Positions 50,270 to 57,901 of a DNA stretch of 57,901 bases are shown here, one piece after another (within the stretch, counting starts at the first letter, position 1; each line of letters opens with the position of its first letter). Location of the stretch: the NCBI GenBank assembly GCA_030262725.1, contig JAJSZS010000014.1, forward strand, positions 1 through 57,901, in the 5' to 3' direction. This DNA comes from Candidatus Desulfofervidus auxilii. Its GTDB lineage: Bacteria; Desulfobacterota; Desulfofervidia; Desulfofervidales; Desulfofervidaceae. A model generated the notes under the pieces. The model saw only the letters and a list, made by a program, of their open reading frames with translations. It was not told the origin of the DNA and searched no databases. A program made the translations under genes and the position numbers.

Positions 50270-52093
50270 TTATCCTAAAACTTTTTCTTTTAATTCTTTA
50301 AGTATAAACTCTGTTAAAGCATAAGCCTCTTGTTCATTAATTTCTAATACTTTCATTATTGATTTTCTCATATCATCTTTTAAATTGTCAAGGTTTTCAA
50401 TGCCATGTTTAAAACTATTAAGTAAGTTTTCATTTTTTAATAATTCTTCTGATACCTCTTTGATTAAAATACCTCCTAGGTCTTCAAGAGTAATTCCTTT
50501 TTCAGTTATCACTCCTGAAAGCCCAGCAACTATATCAATAAGTGTTCTATCAAAATATTCTTTGAATAAACCATCTAACTTTTCTTTTTCAACTTCTGTT
50601 TCTTGAGGTTGAGGTTGTTGAATTTCAGGTTGAGGTAATTCACCATATTGCTGGACTTGTCTTAAATAAGAAGGAGGAATCATTCCAGTTTTTTCTATAA
50701 TTTGTCTTTCAAGTTCTATTTGTTTTGTTTTTACCCATCCATCAACTATGTATTGAATAGATGGGCTTAAATGTTGAAAAGCTTTACTTAAAACATCAGT
50801 GGCTATTGTTATAATACTTGCTAAATTACTTTTACCACCAAATATTGCTTTTAATTTTTCAATTTTTTCAACATTTTCAAGAAGTTGGTCAATGGGGTCT
50901 TTTGTCTCTTCTTTTACTTCTACAGGTGGCTTTTCATTTGGTGGATTAAATATTTTTTGAAGTGTTTCAAATTTTTTGGCTTGTTCAACTAATTCATCTA
51001 AAGGATCAGTTTTTGGTTGAGATTTAATTTCATCAAGTTGTTTTGATAGTATTTCAACTTGTTTTTCTAAAGCATCTTTACCTGAAAATTTGTTGACTAT
51101 ATCTTCAAGTTTATCTGGATTAGAGAAAACATTCTCAATGAATTTTTCTACAATAGATTTTTCTTCTTTTTTAGCAGATGCTTCTTTTAAAGTTTCAATA
51201 AGTTTTTCAAATTTTTCTGTTTGTTTATGTCCTATGTCCATAATTTTTGTCATAACATCAACAGTTTCTTTAAAAACATTTTCTTTAGGTTCTTTTTTCT
51301 CGATTAATTTTTGAATTACTGGGGATAAAAGAGGAGTTAAAACTTTAACCCATTCAGCACTTCTATCAACATTGGTCATTTCTCTTTTTAAATTTTCAAT
51401 TTGATTTTGAAGCATAAAAATTAAATGTTCGTTTCCTGGTTTTTCTGATAACTCTTCTATTTTCTTTTGCAGATGATTAATCTGCTCATCATAAATTTTC
51501 TTAATAACATCTGCTTTTTGTTCCTGTAATTGGAATAAATGTTGTTGGACATCATTCATTAGTTTTACGACATTAACACTTTGTTGGATTACTTCTTCTG
51601 TTGGAGGTTTTTCTTCTTTTTTCTCTTTTATTTCTTCTTTTGTCTTTTTTTCTTCTTCCTTTTTAGGTTCTCTACCTGTATCTATTTCTATTTTTTTCAA
51701 TATAGACCCATCATCAGCAATTACCTCAGCTATATAAAGACCTCGCCCTTCTTTTGGAACAAGAAATTGTAAAACATATTCTTCAAGACTAGAATATTGG
51801 TCTATTTCAGACTTACTCAAAACAACAATTGGTGTGTGTTTGCCATATTCCTCATCTACTTTTTTGAATTTAATTTTAATACTATCACCTAATAGATGTT
51901 TAATTGATTCAAGTTCTTTTACCACCTTTCTTTTAGTAAATGCTTCAAGAGTTTTTGCAGCAGGAGAAGGAGCAGATAGAGGTGCTTGCTTTTCTTTTTT
52001 GGCTTTCTTTTCTTCAACACTTTCAAGAATTTTTTCAATTTCTCCTAATTCGTCTGTTGTTGGGTCTTCAAAGGGTGTTACTTTTTTTGCCAT
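50270..52093 (-). CDS. 607-residue coiled-coil protein
   Basis: The largest minus-strand protein. Acidic and Lys/Glu-rich, with several coiled-coil stretches (about 180-250 and 320-400) joined by Pro-rich linkers, and a helical C-terminal domain (DEGYFDRTLIDIV-like segment through LNEQEAYALTEFILKELKE). No membrane segment or catalytic motif. It could be a scaffold, internal core or spike-support protein. A tape-measure role is unlikely because no tail genes are present and there is no hydrophobic part. AGGAGG precedes its start; the 49 bases upstream hold a weak TTGACT box only. Confidence 0.6.
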   Translation of the reverse strand: MAKKVTPFEDPTTDELGEIEKILESVEEKKAKKEKQAPLSAPSPAAKTLEAFTKRKVVKELESIKHLLGDSIKIKFKKVDEEYGKHTPIVVLSKSEIDQYSSLEEYVLQFLVPKEGRGLYIAEVIADDGSILKKIEIDTGREPKKEEEKKTKEEIKEKKEEKPPTEEVIQQSVNVVKLMNDVQQHLFQLQEQKADVIKKIYDEQINHLQKKIEELSEKPGNEHLIFMLQNQIENLKREMTNVDRSAEWVKVLTPLLSPVIQKLIEKKEPKENVFKETVDVMTKIMDIGHKQTEKFEKLIETLKEASAKKEEKSIVEKFIENVFSNPDKLEDIVNKFSGKDALEKQVEILSKQLDEIKSQPKTDPLDELVEQAKKFETLQKIFNPPNEKPPVEVKEETKDPIDQLLENVEKIEKLKAIFGGKSNLASIITIATDVLSKAFQHLSPSIQYIVDGWVKTKQIELERQIIEKTGMIPPSYLRQVQQYGELPQPEIQQPQPQETEVEKEKLDGLFKEYFDRTLIDIVAGLSGVITEKGITLEDLGGILIKEVSEELLKNENLLNSFKHGIENLDNLKDDMRKSIMKVLEINEQEAYALTEFILKELKEKVLG

Positions 52094-52142
52094 AATTGCC
52101 TCCTTTAGTTTTTTAATAGTTTGATATATTTTTCATTAAAAG

Positions 52143-52802
52143 TCAATCACCAAAATACCTCACAAATTTTTTCTTAATTAAAGAAATTAAAGCAATAAAA
52201 TATGGCGCAAGTTCAATCATATAATCCAGCCCTTTATCAAGCTCAAAACATTTAGGCAATCGATTTATAAATCGTCCAATAACAGCTTCCACAGCTACTT
52301 TATCAAAAAAGTCATTAAGCCAAATTAAAACACCTTTTTTGTTACCATAAATAATTTCTTTTGCTATACCTGTAAATTTTCCAAATTTTCTTTTATAAGA
52401 TTTTCTACCCCAGAAGTATATTAGTAAAGCTGGCTCAATTTTAAATCTCTTATTATCAATTTCAAAAACAGTGGCATATTTAAAAACTCCACAATATTTT
52501 GGTATAAACTTTACCCAGTATAATTTATCAAGGAACATACACATTGCATTTCTTGTTGTTGCAGTAAGATAACCACCATTATTCAGCGTCAAAATTCTCC
52601 TCTTATAATAGCTGTAGTTATTTTTATAAGGCTCAAAAATACATATATTAGTCCAGTAAAGTGTATAAATTAACGCACCATTTTCCTTTGATAATACATG
52701 GACAGGTAAATCAGGTTCAACGTATCTGTATTTAACTGATTTTCTTTTACCAGTTAAAAATTCTTTAATAAGTTCTCCAATACCTCCAAAATTTTCACTC
52801 AT
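52143..52802 (-). CDS. Paralog family member, long form
   Basis: 219 residues. C-terminal end LAPYFIALISLIKKKFVRYFG fits the family motif. The N terminus differs (SENFGGIGELIKEFLTGKR), with an added 40-50 residues, so it is a distant member. A block WLNDFFDKVAVEAVIGRFIN is nearly shared with the next gene (WVGDFFDTVAIRTFIGSFIN), so these two are a pair. Overlaps it by eight bases. Confidence 0.68.
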   Translation of the reverse strand: MSENFGGIGELIKEFLTGKRKSVKYRYVEPDLPVHVLSKENGALIYTLYWTNICIFEPYKNNYSYYKRRILTLNNGGYLTATTRNAMCMFLDKLYWVKFIPKYCGVFKYATVFEIDNKRFKIEPALLIYFWGRKSYKRKFGKFTGIAKEIIYGNKKGVLIWLNDFFDKVAVEAVIGRFINRLPKCFELDKGLDYMIELAPYFIALISLIKKKFVRYFGD

Positions 52803-53421
52803 TTTTTCTTCCCCTTATTGCTAAAATTGCTATAAAATATACAGCAATTTTATTAACAAAAAAAGGAGGTGGAAAGAAAATTTGGTTTATAAAGCTGCCA
52901 ATAAATGTTCTAATGGCAACTGTGTCAAAAAAGTCACCAACCCAAATTAAAATGGTATTTGATTGATTATAAACAATTTTATTAATTATATCTGTAAACT
53001 TTTCAATTCTTCCTTTTTTATGAGGCTTTAACCCCAAGAAAAAAATAGATGAATGTTTATTAAGCTTAAATTTTTTTTCATTTACATAAAAAAATCCTTC
53101 TGATACGAGATAATTTAAATCTGGTAAAAACCCCTCATTTTTTAACGCTGTTATAAAATAATTTATCAAAAGTTCTGTTTGTGGATCTGGATCTCTTTCT
53201 AATGTTAAATATCTCCTTTTATGAAATTCTAAAAAACTAATAATAGATTCAAGTTTGCATATATTTTTTGATAAATATATCAACGATATAGCTTCAGGCT
53301 CTCTTTTTATAGTGCAATATCGATGAGGTTTTTCAGTAGCAACAATATTGTGTAAAACATTTTTAATTGCATTATAAATTTTATTTAAATCTCTTTGAGA
53401 AAACTCAAGCCTTTTTGACAT
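52795..53421 (-). CDS. Paralog family member, long form
   Basis: 208 residues, partner of 52143. Start SKRLEFSQRDLNKIY, a shared GDFFDTVAIRTFIGSF block, and hydrophobic end NKIAVYFIAILAIRGRKNE. Its start overlaps the end of the next copy by 17 bases, again re-using bases for stop and start. Confidence 0.68.
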   Translation of the reverse strand: MSKRLEFSQRDLNKIYNAIKNVLHNIVATEKPHRYCTIKREPEAISLIYLSKNICKLESIISFLEFHKRRYLTLERDPDPQTELLINYFITALKNEGFLPDLNYLVSEGFFYVNEKKFKLNKHSSIFFLGLKPHKKGRIEKFTDIINKIVYNQSNTILIWVGDFFDTVAIRTFIGSFINQIFFPPPFFVNKIAVYFIAILAIRGRKNE

Positions 53422-53812
53422 TCATGACTCCTTTAATTGCTGTTGTAAAAACTTGGCAAAATATTACTTGTTTTTCATGATATATTCCTGAAATTACATT
53501 GCATGTCAAAAAATTTTTTACTGTATCAAAGAAAAGCAAATAAGGCATAATTGAGAAAAAAAATAAATAACGAATAGGCATAACATCTAAAAGGGGCTCC
53601 ATGTAAAATCTACTAATAAACTGTTCAATGAATTCTTTGTGTTTAGGATCTTCCCTTTCAAAAACTATTTGTTTTTCTTGTGTTAAACTTCGACGATAAG
53701 TCCGTGTGCTGTAAATACATGGTTCAATACCTGCAATGTCTCTTTTAAATATTGCAAAGACGACCCGTCCATCTTTAAATCGAAATTTTTTACTGATTTT
53801 TTTAATCGCCAT
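53405..53812 (-). CDS. Paralog family member, tandem copy
   Basis: 135 residues. Nearly duplicate of 53802-54203: starts MAIKKISKKFRFKDGRVVFA against MGIEKISEEFQFENGQIAFA, same RFYxEPxLDVxPIxYLFFFS centre, same QVIFxQxFTTAI end. The divergence within a shared frame indicates a recent duplication. End GVMNVKKA. Confidence 0.74.
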   Translation of the reverse strand: MAIKKISKKFRFKDGRVVFAIFKRDIAGIEPCIYSTRTYRRSLTQEKQIVFEREDPKHKEFIEQFISRFYMEPLLDVMPIRYLFFFSIMPYLLFFDTVKNFLTCNVISGIYHEKQVIFCQVFTTAIKGVMNVKKA

Positions 53813-54203
53813 TTATAACTCCTGCAATTGCTGTTGTAAAAATTTGGTGAAATATTACTTGTTTTTTGTGATATTTTCCTGAAATTAGATTATATATTAA
53901 AAGACTTTCTACTGCATCAAAGAAAAGTAAATAAGGCATAATTGAGAAAAAAAATAAATAATGAATGGGTATAACATCTAAAATGGGTTCTGTGTAAAAT
54001 CTGCTAATAAATTTTTCAATAAATTCTTTGTGTTTAGGATGTTTCTCTTCAAAAACTATTAGTTTCCCTTGTGTTAAATTTTGATGATAAACTCGTGTGC
54101 TGTAAATAGATGGCTCAACACCTGCAATCTCTTTTTTAAACATTGCAAAGGCGATTTGTCCATTTTCAAATTGAAATTCTTCACTGATTTTTTCAATGCC
54201 CAC
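53802..54203 (-). CDS. Paralog family member, tandem copy
   Basis: 133 residues, twin of 53405. Start MGIEKISEEFQFENGQ, IEKFISRFYTEPILDVIP in the centre, hydrophobic end IFHQIFTTAIAGVINGD. Overlaps both neighbours by 11 bases. Confidence 0.74.
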   Translation of the reverse strand: MGIEKISEEFQFENGQIAFAMFKKEIAGVEPSIYSTRVYHQNLTQGKLIVFEEKHPKHKEFIEKFISRFYTEPILDVIPIHYLFFFSIMPYLLFFDAVESLLIYNLISGKYHKKQVIFHQIFTTAIAGVINGD

Positions 54204-54576
54204 CTTTAACTGCCCCTAATGCCGTTATAAAAGTTTCTAGAAATAGTATTTGTTTTTTAATTTTTTCATCTAAGAAAATAATATTATGTATATCAGATTG
54301 TGCTTTTTTAAAAAATAAAAGAAAAGGCATACTTGAATAAAAAAAAGGATAACCACGAGGTATTACTATCCAAACACCTTCCAAAGTAGGGTCCTTTAAA
54401 AATGTTTTAATAAGTCTTTTATGTTTTGGTTTTTTTGGATTTAAAAAAATTGCTTTTTCGTGTGTATAGGTTAAAGAGCCAGAAACATATGGGGTAATTG
54501 TCATGGTTTCAAAAAAAAGTAATGCGACCTCTATTATTTGAAACGAATACTTATAATTTTCACTAAATTTTCTCAT
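54193..54576 (-). CDS. Paralog family member
   Basis: 127 residues. Start MRKFSENYKYSFQIIEVAL, a KPKHKRLIKTFLK centre that parallels KHPKHKEFIEKFIS of the next copy, hydrophobic end ILFLETFITALGAVKGGH. The gene begins one base after the stop of the coiled-coil-barrel gene. Confidence 0.74.
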   Translation of the reverse strand: MRKFSENYKYSFQIIEVALLFFETMTITPYVSGSLTYTHEKAIFLNPKKPKHKRLIKTFLKDPTLEGVWIVIPRGYPFFYSSMPFLLFFKKAQSDIHNIIFLDEKIKKQILFLETFITALGAVKGGH

Positions 54577-54577
54577 A

Positions 54578-55486
54578 TTAAAAATTAGTTGTTATACCAA
54601 TTCCAAAATCTATATTACCATCAAATGCTGTTCCTATTTCAGACCATATCCATAAATCACTAAATAGTGGTAATTTATTACCCAGATTATATCCAATTGG
54701 TCCAAAAGTCAATCTGGTTTTTTTATCAGCAAAGCGTCCAATTCCTATTTTTAAAAAACCAAAATCTAAATCTTTTTTCGTTCTACCATAATTTAGAGCG
54801 AAAACACCAACTTCTATACCAAAATTATCTATCCAGCTAACTCCACCTGCCAATTTAGGGTTAAATAAGTAAAATTTTTTTTGTTTTCTTTTTAATACCT
54901 TCCATTTAACGTCTTTTACTTTTAAAGGGAATCGTTTATCTCTTGTTTCTTTATCCATTGGGTTGGTAAATTCAAGTTGCACATAATAATTGTAATCGCC
55001 TTTTTCTGTTTCTGTTTGAACAATAGTTGTGTAAAAATCTAAATCATATGTTCCAGTCTTCCATTTTTCTAAATGAGGATAAAACATTGCCCAAGCAGTT
55101 GGCACTTTACCTTTTTCTGTTTTTTGATAAATTTTTTTAAAATGATATTCTAATTGAGGATGTCTTTTTGAAACATAATGCTTATCACTTTCTTGCCATA
55201 ACTCCACTGTTGCTTTTAAAGTAGCAGTGATCTCTCCTATAGCTCTTAATTGCTCTTTATTTTCTTTTATTTGTTTTTGTATAATTTCACTAACTTTACT
55301 TAACTCTTTCTCCAATTCCTTTTTAGAAACAAAAGAAGCAGTTACTTTAGCAATATTTTCACTAAGTTGTGTATAAATCATTTGAGTTTGCTTTTGTATT
55401 GAATAAAAACAATAGGCAAAATAAACAAATCCAAGTATTGTTAAAATTATAAAAGTTGTCATTGCAATTGTTTTAATTTTTTGCAT
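54578..55486 (-). CDS. Membrane-anchored coiled-coil protein with beta-rich C terminus
   Basis: 302 residues. N-terminal membrane helix (IAMTTFIILTILGFVYFAYCFY, 6-27), a coiled coil (about 30-100), a beta middle and a C-terminal series of alternating strands with aromatic ends (FGIEVGVFALNYGRTKKDLD, FLKIGIGRFADKKTRL, FGIGITTNF) resembling an outer-membrane barrel or other beta domain. The architecture suits a protein crossing the periplasm. Not a family member although located between them. Confidence 0.65.
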   Translation of the reverse strand: MQKIKTIAMTTFIILTILGFVYFAYCFYSIQKQTQMIYTQLSENIAKVTASFVSKKELEKELSKVSEIIQKQIKENKEQLRAIGEITATLKATVELWQESDKHYVSKRHPQLEYHFKKIYQKTEKGKVPTAWAMFYPHLEKWKTGTYDLDFYTTIVQTETEKGDYNYYVQLEFTNPMDKETRDKRFPLKVKDVKWKVLKRKQKKFYLFNPKLAGGVSWIDNFGIEVGVFALNYGRTKKDLDFGFLKIGIGRFADKKTRLTFGPIGYNLGNKLPLFSDLWIWSEIGTAFDGNIDFGIGITTNF

Positions 55487-55861
55487 TTATATCCCCCTTT
55501 TAAAAGTCATTAAAGCAATTATAAAAGGATAGGTAAAAAAAACTTTTCTTTTTAAAGTTTTACTACCCATCCAGAAAAACAATTTTTTTAAATCTGTTTC
55601 AATAATGGCATAAGTGCTTAACTCAACATAATCATCGGGTTGAGTTACTTTTTGAAGCATTGAAAAACGCACAGATGTGTTTAAAAGTGGCGTAAATTTT
55701 GTATAAAACCTCTCTCTATATATTTCTTGTTCTTTTTTTACTTTAGGATATGCATAAATTATAGTGGAAGCTCCTAAAGCTTTCCATATAATTGGTCTTA
55801 TTTTACTGTATGTGAAAATTATTGAGCAATCTCGTCGTTTTAAATCACTAATTTTTCGCAT
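55487..55861 (-). CDS. Paralog family member
   Basis: 124 residues from the ATG at 55861 (an upstream ATG at 55900 would overlap the next gene). Start MRKISDLKRRDCSIIFTYS, centre YRERFYTKFTPLLN, hydrophobic end FFTYPFIIALMTFKRGI. The PFIIAL-x-x-F-K-R end is the standard form. Confidence 0.76.
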   Translation of the reverse strand: MRKISDLKRRDCSIIFTYSKIRPIIWKALGASTIIYAYPKVKKEQEIYRERFYTKFTPLLNTSVRFSMLQKVTQPDDYVELSTYAIIETDLKKLFFWMGSKTLKRKVFFTYPFIIALMTFKRGI

Positions 55862-55863
55862 TT

Positions 55864-56238
55864 TTATTTTTCTAACCCTTTTAAAGCAACCAAAAAACAA
55901 AACACAAAAAATATATTTCTATAAACACTAATCTCTTTCGCAATTGGGGGAGAAACACTTTCTAAAGGCACCACATTTATAATATTTGCAAATTTCACAT
56001 CCTCTTTTATTAAACAATATTCACAATAGAGCGCAACATGATAAATATTAAAAAAAGGAGTAAATTTGTTATATAAGTTATTTCTAGCAATTATCTGCTC
56101 TTCTAATTGCCAATCTTTTGGGCAATCGTATTGAATAAAGCGACTATTTAAAATAGAAGTTTCTAATTTTTTTGTTTCAGCAGGAAGAAAAACCAAGCCA
56201 TAATAATCTTTCAATTTCAATTGACTAATTTTCCGCAT
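55864..56238 (-). CDS. Paralog family member
   Basis: 124 residues. Start MRKISQLKLKDYYGLVFLP, centre ARNNLYNKFTPFFN (compare RERFYTKFTPLLN in the next copy), end NIFFVFCFLVALKGLEK. The 14 base overlap with the upstream copy again re-uses the start codons as the stop. Confidence 0.76.
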   Translation of the reverse strand: MRKISQLKLKDYYGLVFLPAETKKLETSILNSRFIQYDCPKDWQLEEQIIARNNLYNKFTPFFNIYHVALYCEYCLIKEDVKFANIINVVPLESVSPPIAKEISVYRNIFFVFCFLVALKGLEK

Positions 56239-56569
56239 CTTTTAAAGCAATCATGCTAATAAAAAAACTTGATAGATTATAAATTGTTCTTTTAAAGCGA
56301 GGTTTAATAGGTCCAGTTTCAAAATAGATGTGAGTAGGTCTATAAAAACTCCAATAAACAAAAAGCAAATTAAGCAGTGCGCAGTAATATCTTTTATTAA
56401 GCCTACTAATATTTTCTCCTAAAAAATCAACTTCAATCAGCCTTCCAGTTATAATTTCGTTTTGTTTAACCTTTCTATTTGTTATGCCTCTAAGTATTCC
56501 AAATGCGCTTTGAAAAATTTTTATTTGCCATTTATCTTTTTTAATTAAAATGTCAGTAAACTTTTCCAT
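56225..56569 (-). CDS. Paralog family member
   Basis: 114 residues. Start MEKFTDILIKKDKWQIKIF, centre LNKRYYCALLNLLF, end NLSSFFISMIALKDAEN. It begins one base after the stop of the methyltransferase remnant. The end motif is weaker here. Confidence 0.7.
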   Translation of the reverse strand: MEKFTDILIKKDKWQIKIFQSAFGILRGITNRKVKQNEIITGRLIEVDFLGENISRLNKRYYCALLNLLFVYWSFYRPTHIYFETGPIKPRFKRTIYNLSSFFISMIALKDAEN

Positions 56570-56877
56570 CTAAAAAACAAAGTCAGTTTTTCTTAAATTA
56601 TAAACTATTTTTTGTTTTTTTAAATAATTTTCAAATATAAGCTGATTATCCTTTTTATAAACAACCCACTTATGTGAAGGATTAAGCCAATTGGGCAATT
56701 GCCAAAGCTTTGGAGTAACAATTATTACAAATTTACTTATTTTGTGGGCTTCTTCTATTGCTTTTAATGGGTTGTTCAAATGCTCCAATACATGACTTAA
56801 GATTATTACAGAAAATTTTGAAGAAAATTTCTTTGATAAATTTTGAACATCACAATATTTTACAAGTTTTTTCAGCA
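56570..56877 (-). pseudogene. 5'-truncated SAM methyltransferase, cut by IS
   Basis: The frame reads VIILSHVLEHLNNPLKAIEEA, the acidic motif after the SAM-binding motif of Methyltransf_11/23 enzymes, then IVTPKLWQLPNW. The N-terminal GxGxG motif is missing: reading upstream, the frame passes directly into the palindromic end of the IS element at about 56880, and the residues there (SSHTLKGRAFLL) are transposon sequence. So the IS removed or displaced the first part of the gene. The remaining product would not bind SAM. Confidence 0.75.
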
Positions 56878-56880
56878 AGA

Positions 56881-56908
56881 AAGCCCTACCCTTTAGGGTA
56901 TGGGATGA
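56881..56908 (+). repeat. Subterminal hairpin of the IS element
   Basis: AAGCCCTACCCTTTAGGGTA then TGGGATGA. CCCTA pairs with TAGGG and CCC with GGG around small loops, an imperfect palindrome of the kind bound by TnpA at IS200/IS605 ends. It marks the left end of the element. Confidence 0.7.
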
Positions 56909-56952
56909 ATTGCTTTTTTTAATATAACATTTTTTAAAATTAATTTCAAGTA

Positions 56953-56981
56953 TTGACAAAAAAATTATTTTTAATTATCCT
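56953..56981 (+). promoter_or_regulatory. Promoter of tnpA
   Basis: TTGACA at 56953-56958, 17-base spacer, TATCCT at 56976-56981, 20 bases upstream of the tnpA ATG. No clear ribosome binding site follows, which agrees with low transposase expression. Confidence 0.6.
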
Positions 56982-57001
56982 TTATATTAAAGGCATTAAT
57001 T

Positions 57002-57415
57002 ATGGAAATAAAAAATAAAGAAAAAAAATATAAATCTACTAAACACATGGTTTATAGTTGTCAATATCATGTTATATTTTGTCCTAAATATAGAAGAGCA
57101 GTTCTTAAAGATGAAATTGCAAAAAGGTTAAAAGAGTTAATATTAGAAAAACAAAAAGAATATGGTTATGAAATTCTTGATATGGAAGTAATGCCAGACC
57201 ATGTGCATTTATTATTAGATGTTAATCCTAAAATTGGAATATACCGTATTGTAAGTAAAATTAAAGGCTATACATCAAAAACTTTAAGAGAAGAATTTCC
57301 TAAACTTAAAAGTCGTCTTCCTTGTCTATGGAGTGGTTCAAGATTTATTTCAAGTGTTGGTGCTGTAACTCTTGAAGTTGTTAAAAAATATATTGAAGGT
57401 CAAAAAGGTAAATGA
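57002..57415 (+). CDS. tnpA: IS200/IS605 Y1 transposase TnpA
   Basis: 137 residues, full length for the family. HUH motif His67-Val-His69 in PDHVHLLLDV and catalytic Tyr130 in VVKKYIEGQ near the C terminus. Tyr attacks DNA at subterminal hairpins to move the element as a single-strand circle. Its stop shares bases with the tnpB start (ATGA). Confidence 0.95.
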   Translation: MEIKNKEKKYKSTKHMVYSCQYHVIFCPKYRRAVLKDEIAKRLKELILEKQKEYGYEILDMEVMPDHVHLLLDVNPKIGIYRIVSKIKGYTSKTLREEFPKLKSRLPCLWSGSRFISSVGAVTLEVVKKYIEGQKGK

Positions 57416-57901
57416 AAATTTTAAAAATTAAATTATATCCAAAAGCAAAACAGGAAGAATTATTAAGACAATTTTTGGGTAATACTCGTTTTGTGTGGAA
57501 TAAACTTGTTGAAATGAAGGTTTATAGTTTTATTAAAGGCTGTAAAAAAATAACTGAACTTAAAGAAAAATATGAATTTCTGCAATTATCTCCATCTCAT
57601 ACACTTCAACAAATGGCAAGAAAATTAAATCAAGCATATAAAAATTATAAAAAAGGATATACTAATAAGCCATCTTTTAAAAGAAAGAAAAATTTTGATG
57701 GCATATTAATTTTTCCTGAACATTTTCAAATTTTAGATAAAAAAATAAAAATACCTAAGCTTGGTTGGATTAAATTTAAAGACAAAATATCTTCTAAAGA
57801 AAAATTTAAATATATACAACAACATACAAAACAAATATGGATAAAAGAAAATGCTCAAGGTTTTTTTGCTTATCTTGTTTTTGATGATAGCTCTTCTCAA
57901 T
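57412..57901 (+). CDS. tnpB: TnpB, 3' part outside window
   Basis: At least 163 residues visible, starting MKILKIKLYPKAKQEELL, which is the typical TnpB N terminus, with FVWNKLVEMK and a Lys-rich PSFKRKKNFDG motif. The RuvC domain lies beyond the window. It differs from the TnpB at 20300 in its N terminus, so the two come from different elements. Confidence 0.9.
   Translation, partial: MKILKIKLYPKAKQEELLRQFLGNTRFVWNKLVEMKVYSFIKGCKKITELKEKYEFLQLSPSHTLQQMARKLNQAYKNYKKGYTNKPSFKRKKNFDGILIFPEHFQILDKKIKIPKLGWIKFKDKISSKEKFKYIQQHTKQIWIKENAQGFFAYLVFDDSSSQ

Larger units (their letters stand above)
56879..57901 (+). mobile_element. IS200/IS605-family insertion, right end outside window
   Basis: Begins at a palindrome near 56881 and includes tnpA and the start of tnpB, with the tnpB reading frame leaving at the window edge. 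IS200/IS605 elements move as single strands using a Y1 transposase and have no terminal inverted repeats, only subterminal hairpins, as seen here. It sits inside the methyltransferase gene. Confidence 0.88.

Noticed and set aside
50270-52093. 607-residue coiled-coil protein considered as tape measure
   Set aside because: No hydrophobic segments and no tail tube, assembly chaperone or baseplate genes next to it.
29508-52093. Long open frames on the strand opposite to the coding strand throughout the structural block
   Set aside because: They mirror the Lys/Glu-rich or repeat-rich genes (Phe/Ser/Leu-rich translations), lack ribosome sites and overlap better-supported genes completely.

Overview
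The window is AT-rich DNA (roughly 70% A+T by eye) with strong AGGAGG-type ribosome binding sites, recognisable sigma70-like promoters (TTGACA / TATAAT-like), peptidoglycan-degrading enzymes, and proteins rich in Lys, Glu and Ile with mostly AGA arginine codons. This fits a virus or virus-derived element of a low-GC, probably thermophilic, bacterium. I cannot name the host. The first gene enters from outside the left edge and a transposase gene leaves at the right edge, so the element is larger than this window.

Layout: (1) 1-4268 (+): recombination and replication genes, namely a CHC2 zinc-finger protein, a ribbon-helix-helix regulator, a RecB/Cas4-like nuclease and a RecT-like annealing protein. 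(2) 4269-5224: a 956 bp non-coding region bounded by a 51 bp inverted repeat and filled with short repeats and palindromes, a candidate replication origin. (3) 5225-29506 (+): zinc-ribbon protein, UvrD-like helicase, many small overlapping genes, a trypsin-like protease interrupted by a mini-intein exactly before its catalytic serine, two DNA methyltransferases, an amidase endolysin, a solitary TnpB, an SNF2 helicase, and a metallopeptidase-VWA / MoxR ATPase pair. (4) 29508-31004 (+): a beta-rich adhesin-like gene of clearly different base composition, ending in a 4-base convergent overlap with (5) 31001-56569 (-): a long block of apparent virion genes. It holds two RCC1-type propeller proteins, four WD40/TolB-like propeller proteins (one of them inverted), about fourteen small membrane proteins, a DUF2341 protein, three jelly-roll-like capsid candidates, a lytic transglycosylase, two membrane-anchored peptidoglycan-binding proteins, a transglutaminase-like protein and a 607-residue coiled-coil protein. 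(6) 56570-57901: a methyltransferase remnant cut by an IS200/IS605 element that runs off the window.

I see no terminase, portal, HK97-type capsid, tail sheath/tube or credible tape measure. Together with the many single-span membrane proteins and the jelly-roll-like candidates this suggests a tailless, membrane-containing virus carrying beta-propeller spikes. That is inference and needs structure prediction; the packaging ATPase, if there is one, is outside the window or unrecognised.

The most unusual element is a family of at least eighteen small paralogous proteins in five clusters (11996-13589, 15323-16553, 19332-22188 on +; 52143-54576, 55487-56569 on -). They share an N-terminal M-x-K-[FLI]-[ST] start, a short central basic-aromatic motif and a C-terminal hydrophobic P-F-[LIF]-[IV]-A-[LI]-x-[GA]-[LIV]-[KR]-K type segment, while the rest is highly diverged. 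Neighbours overlap so tightly that the conserved start of one gene supplies the stop of the previous one. I know of no described function for this family.
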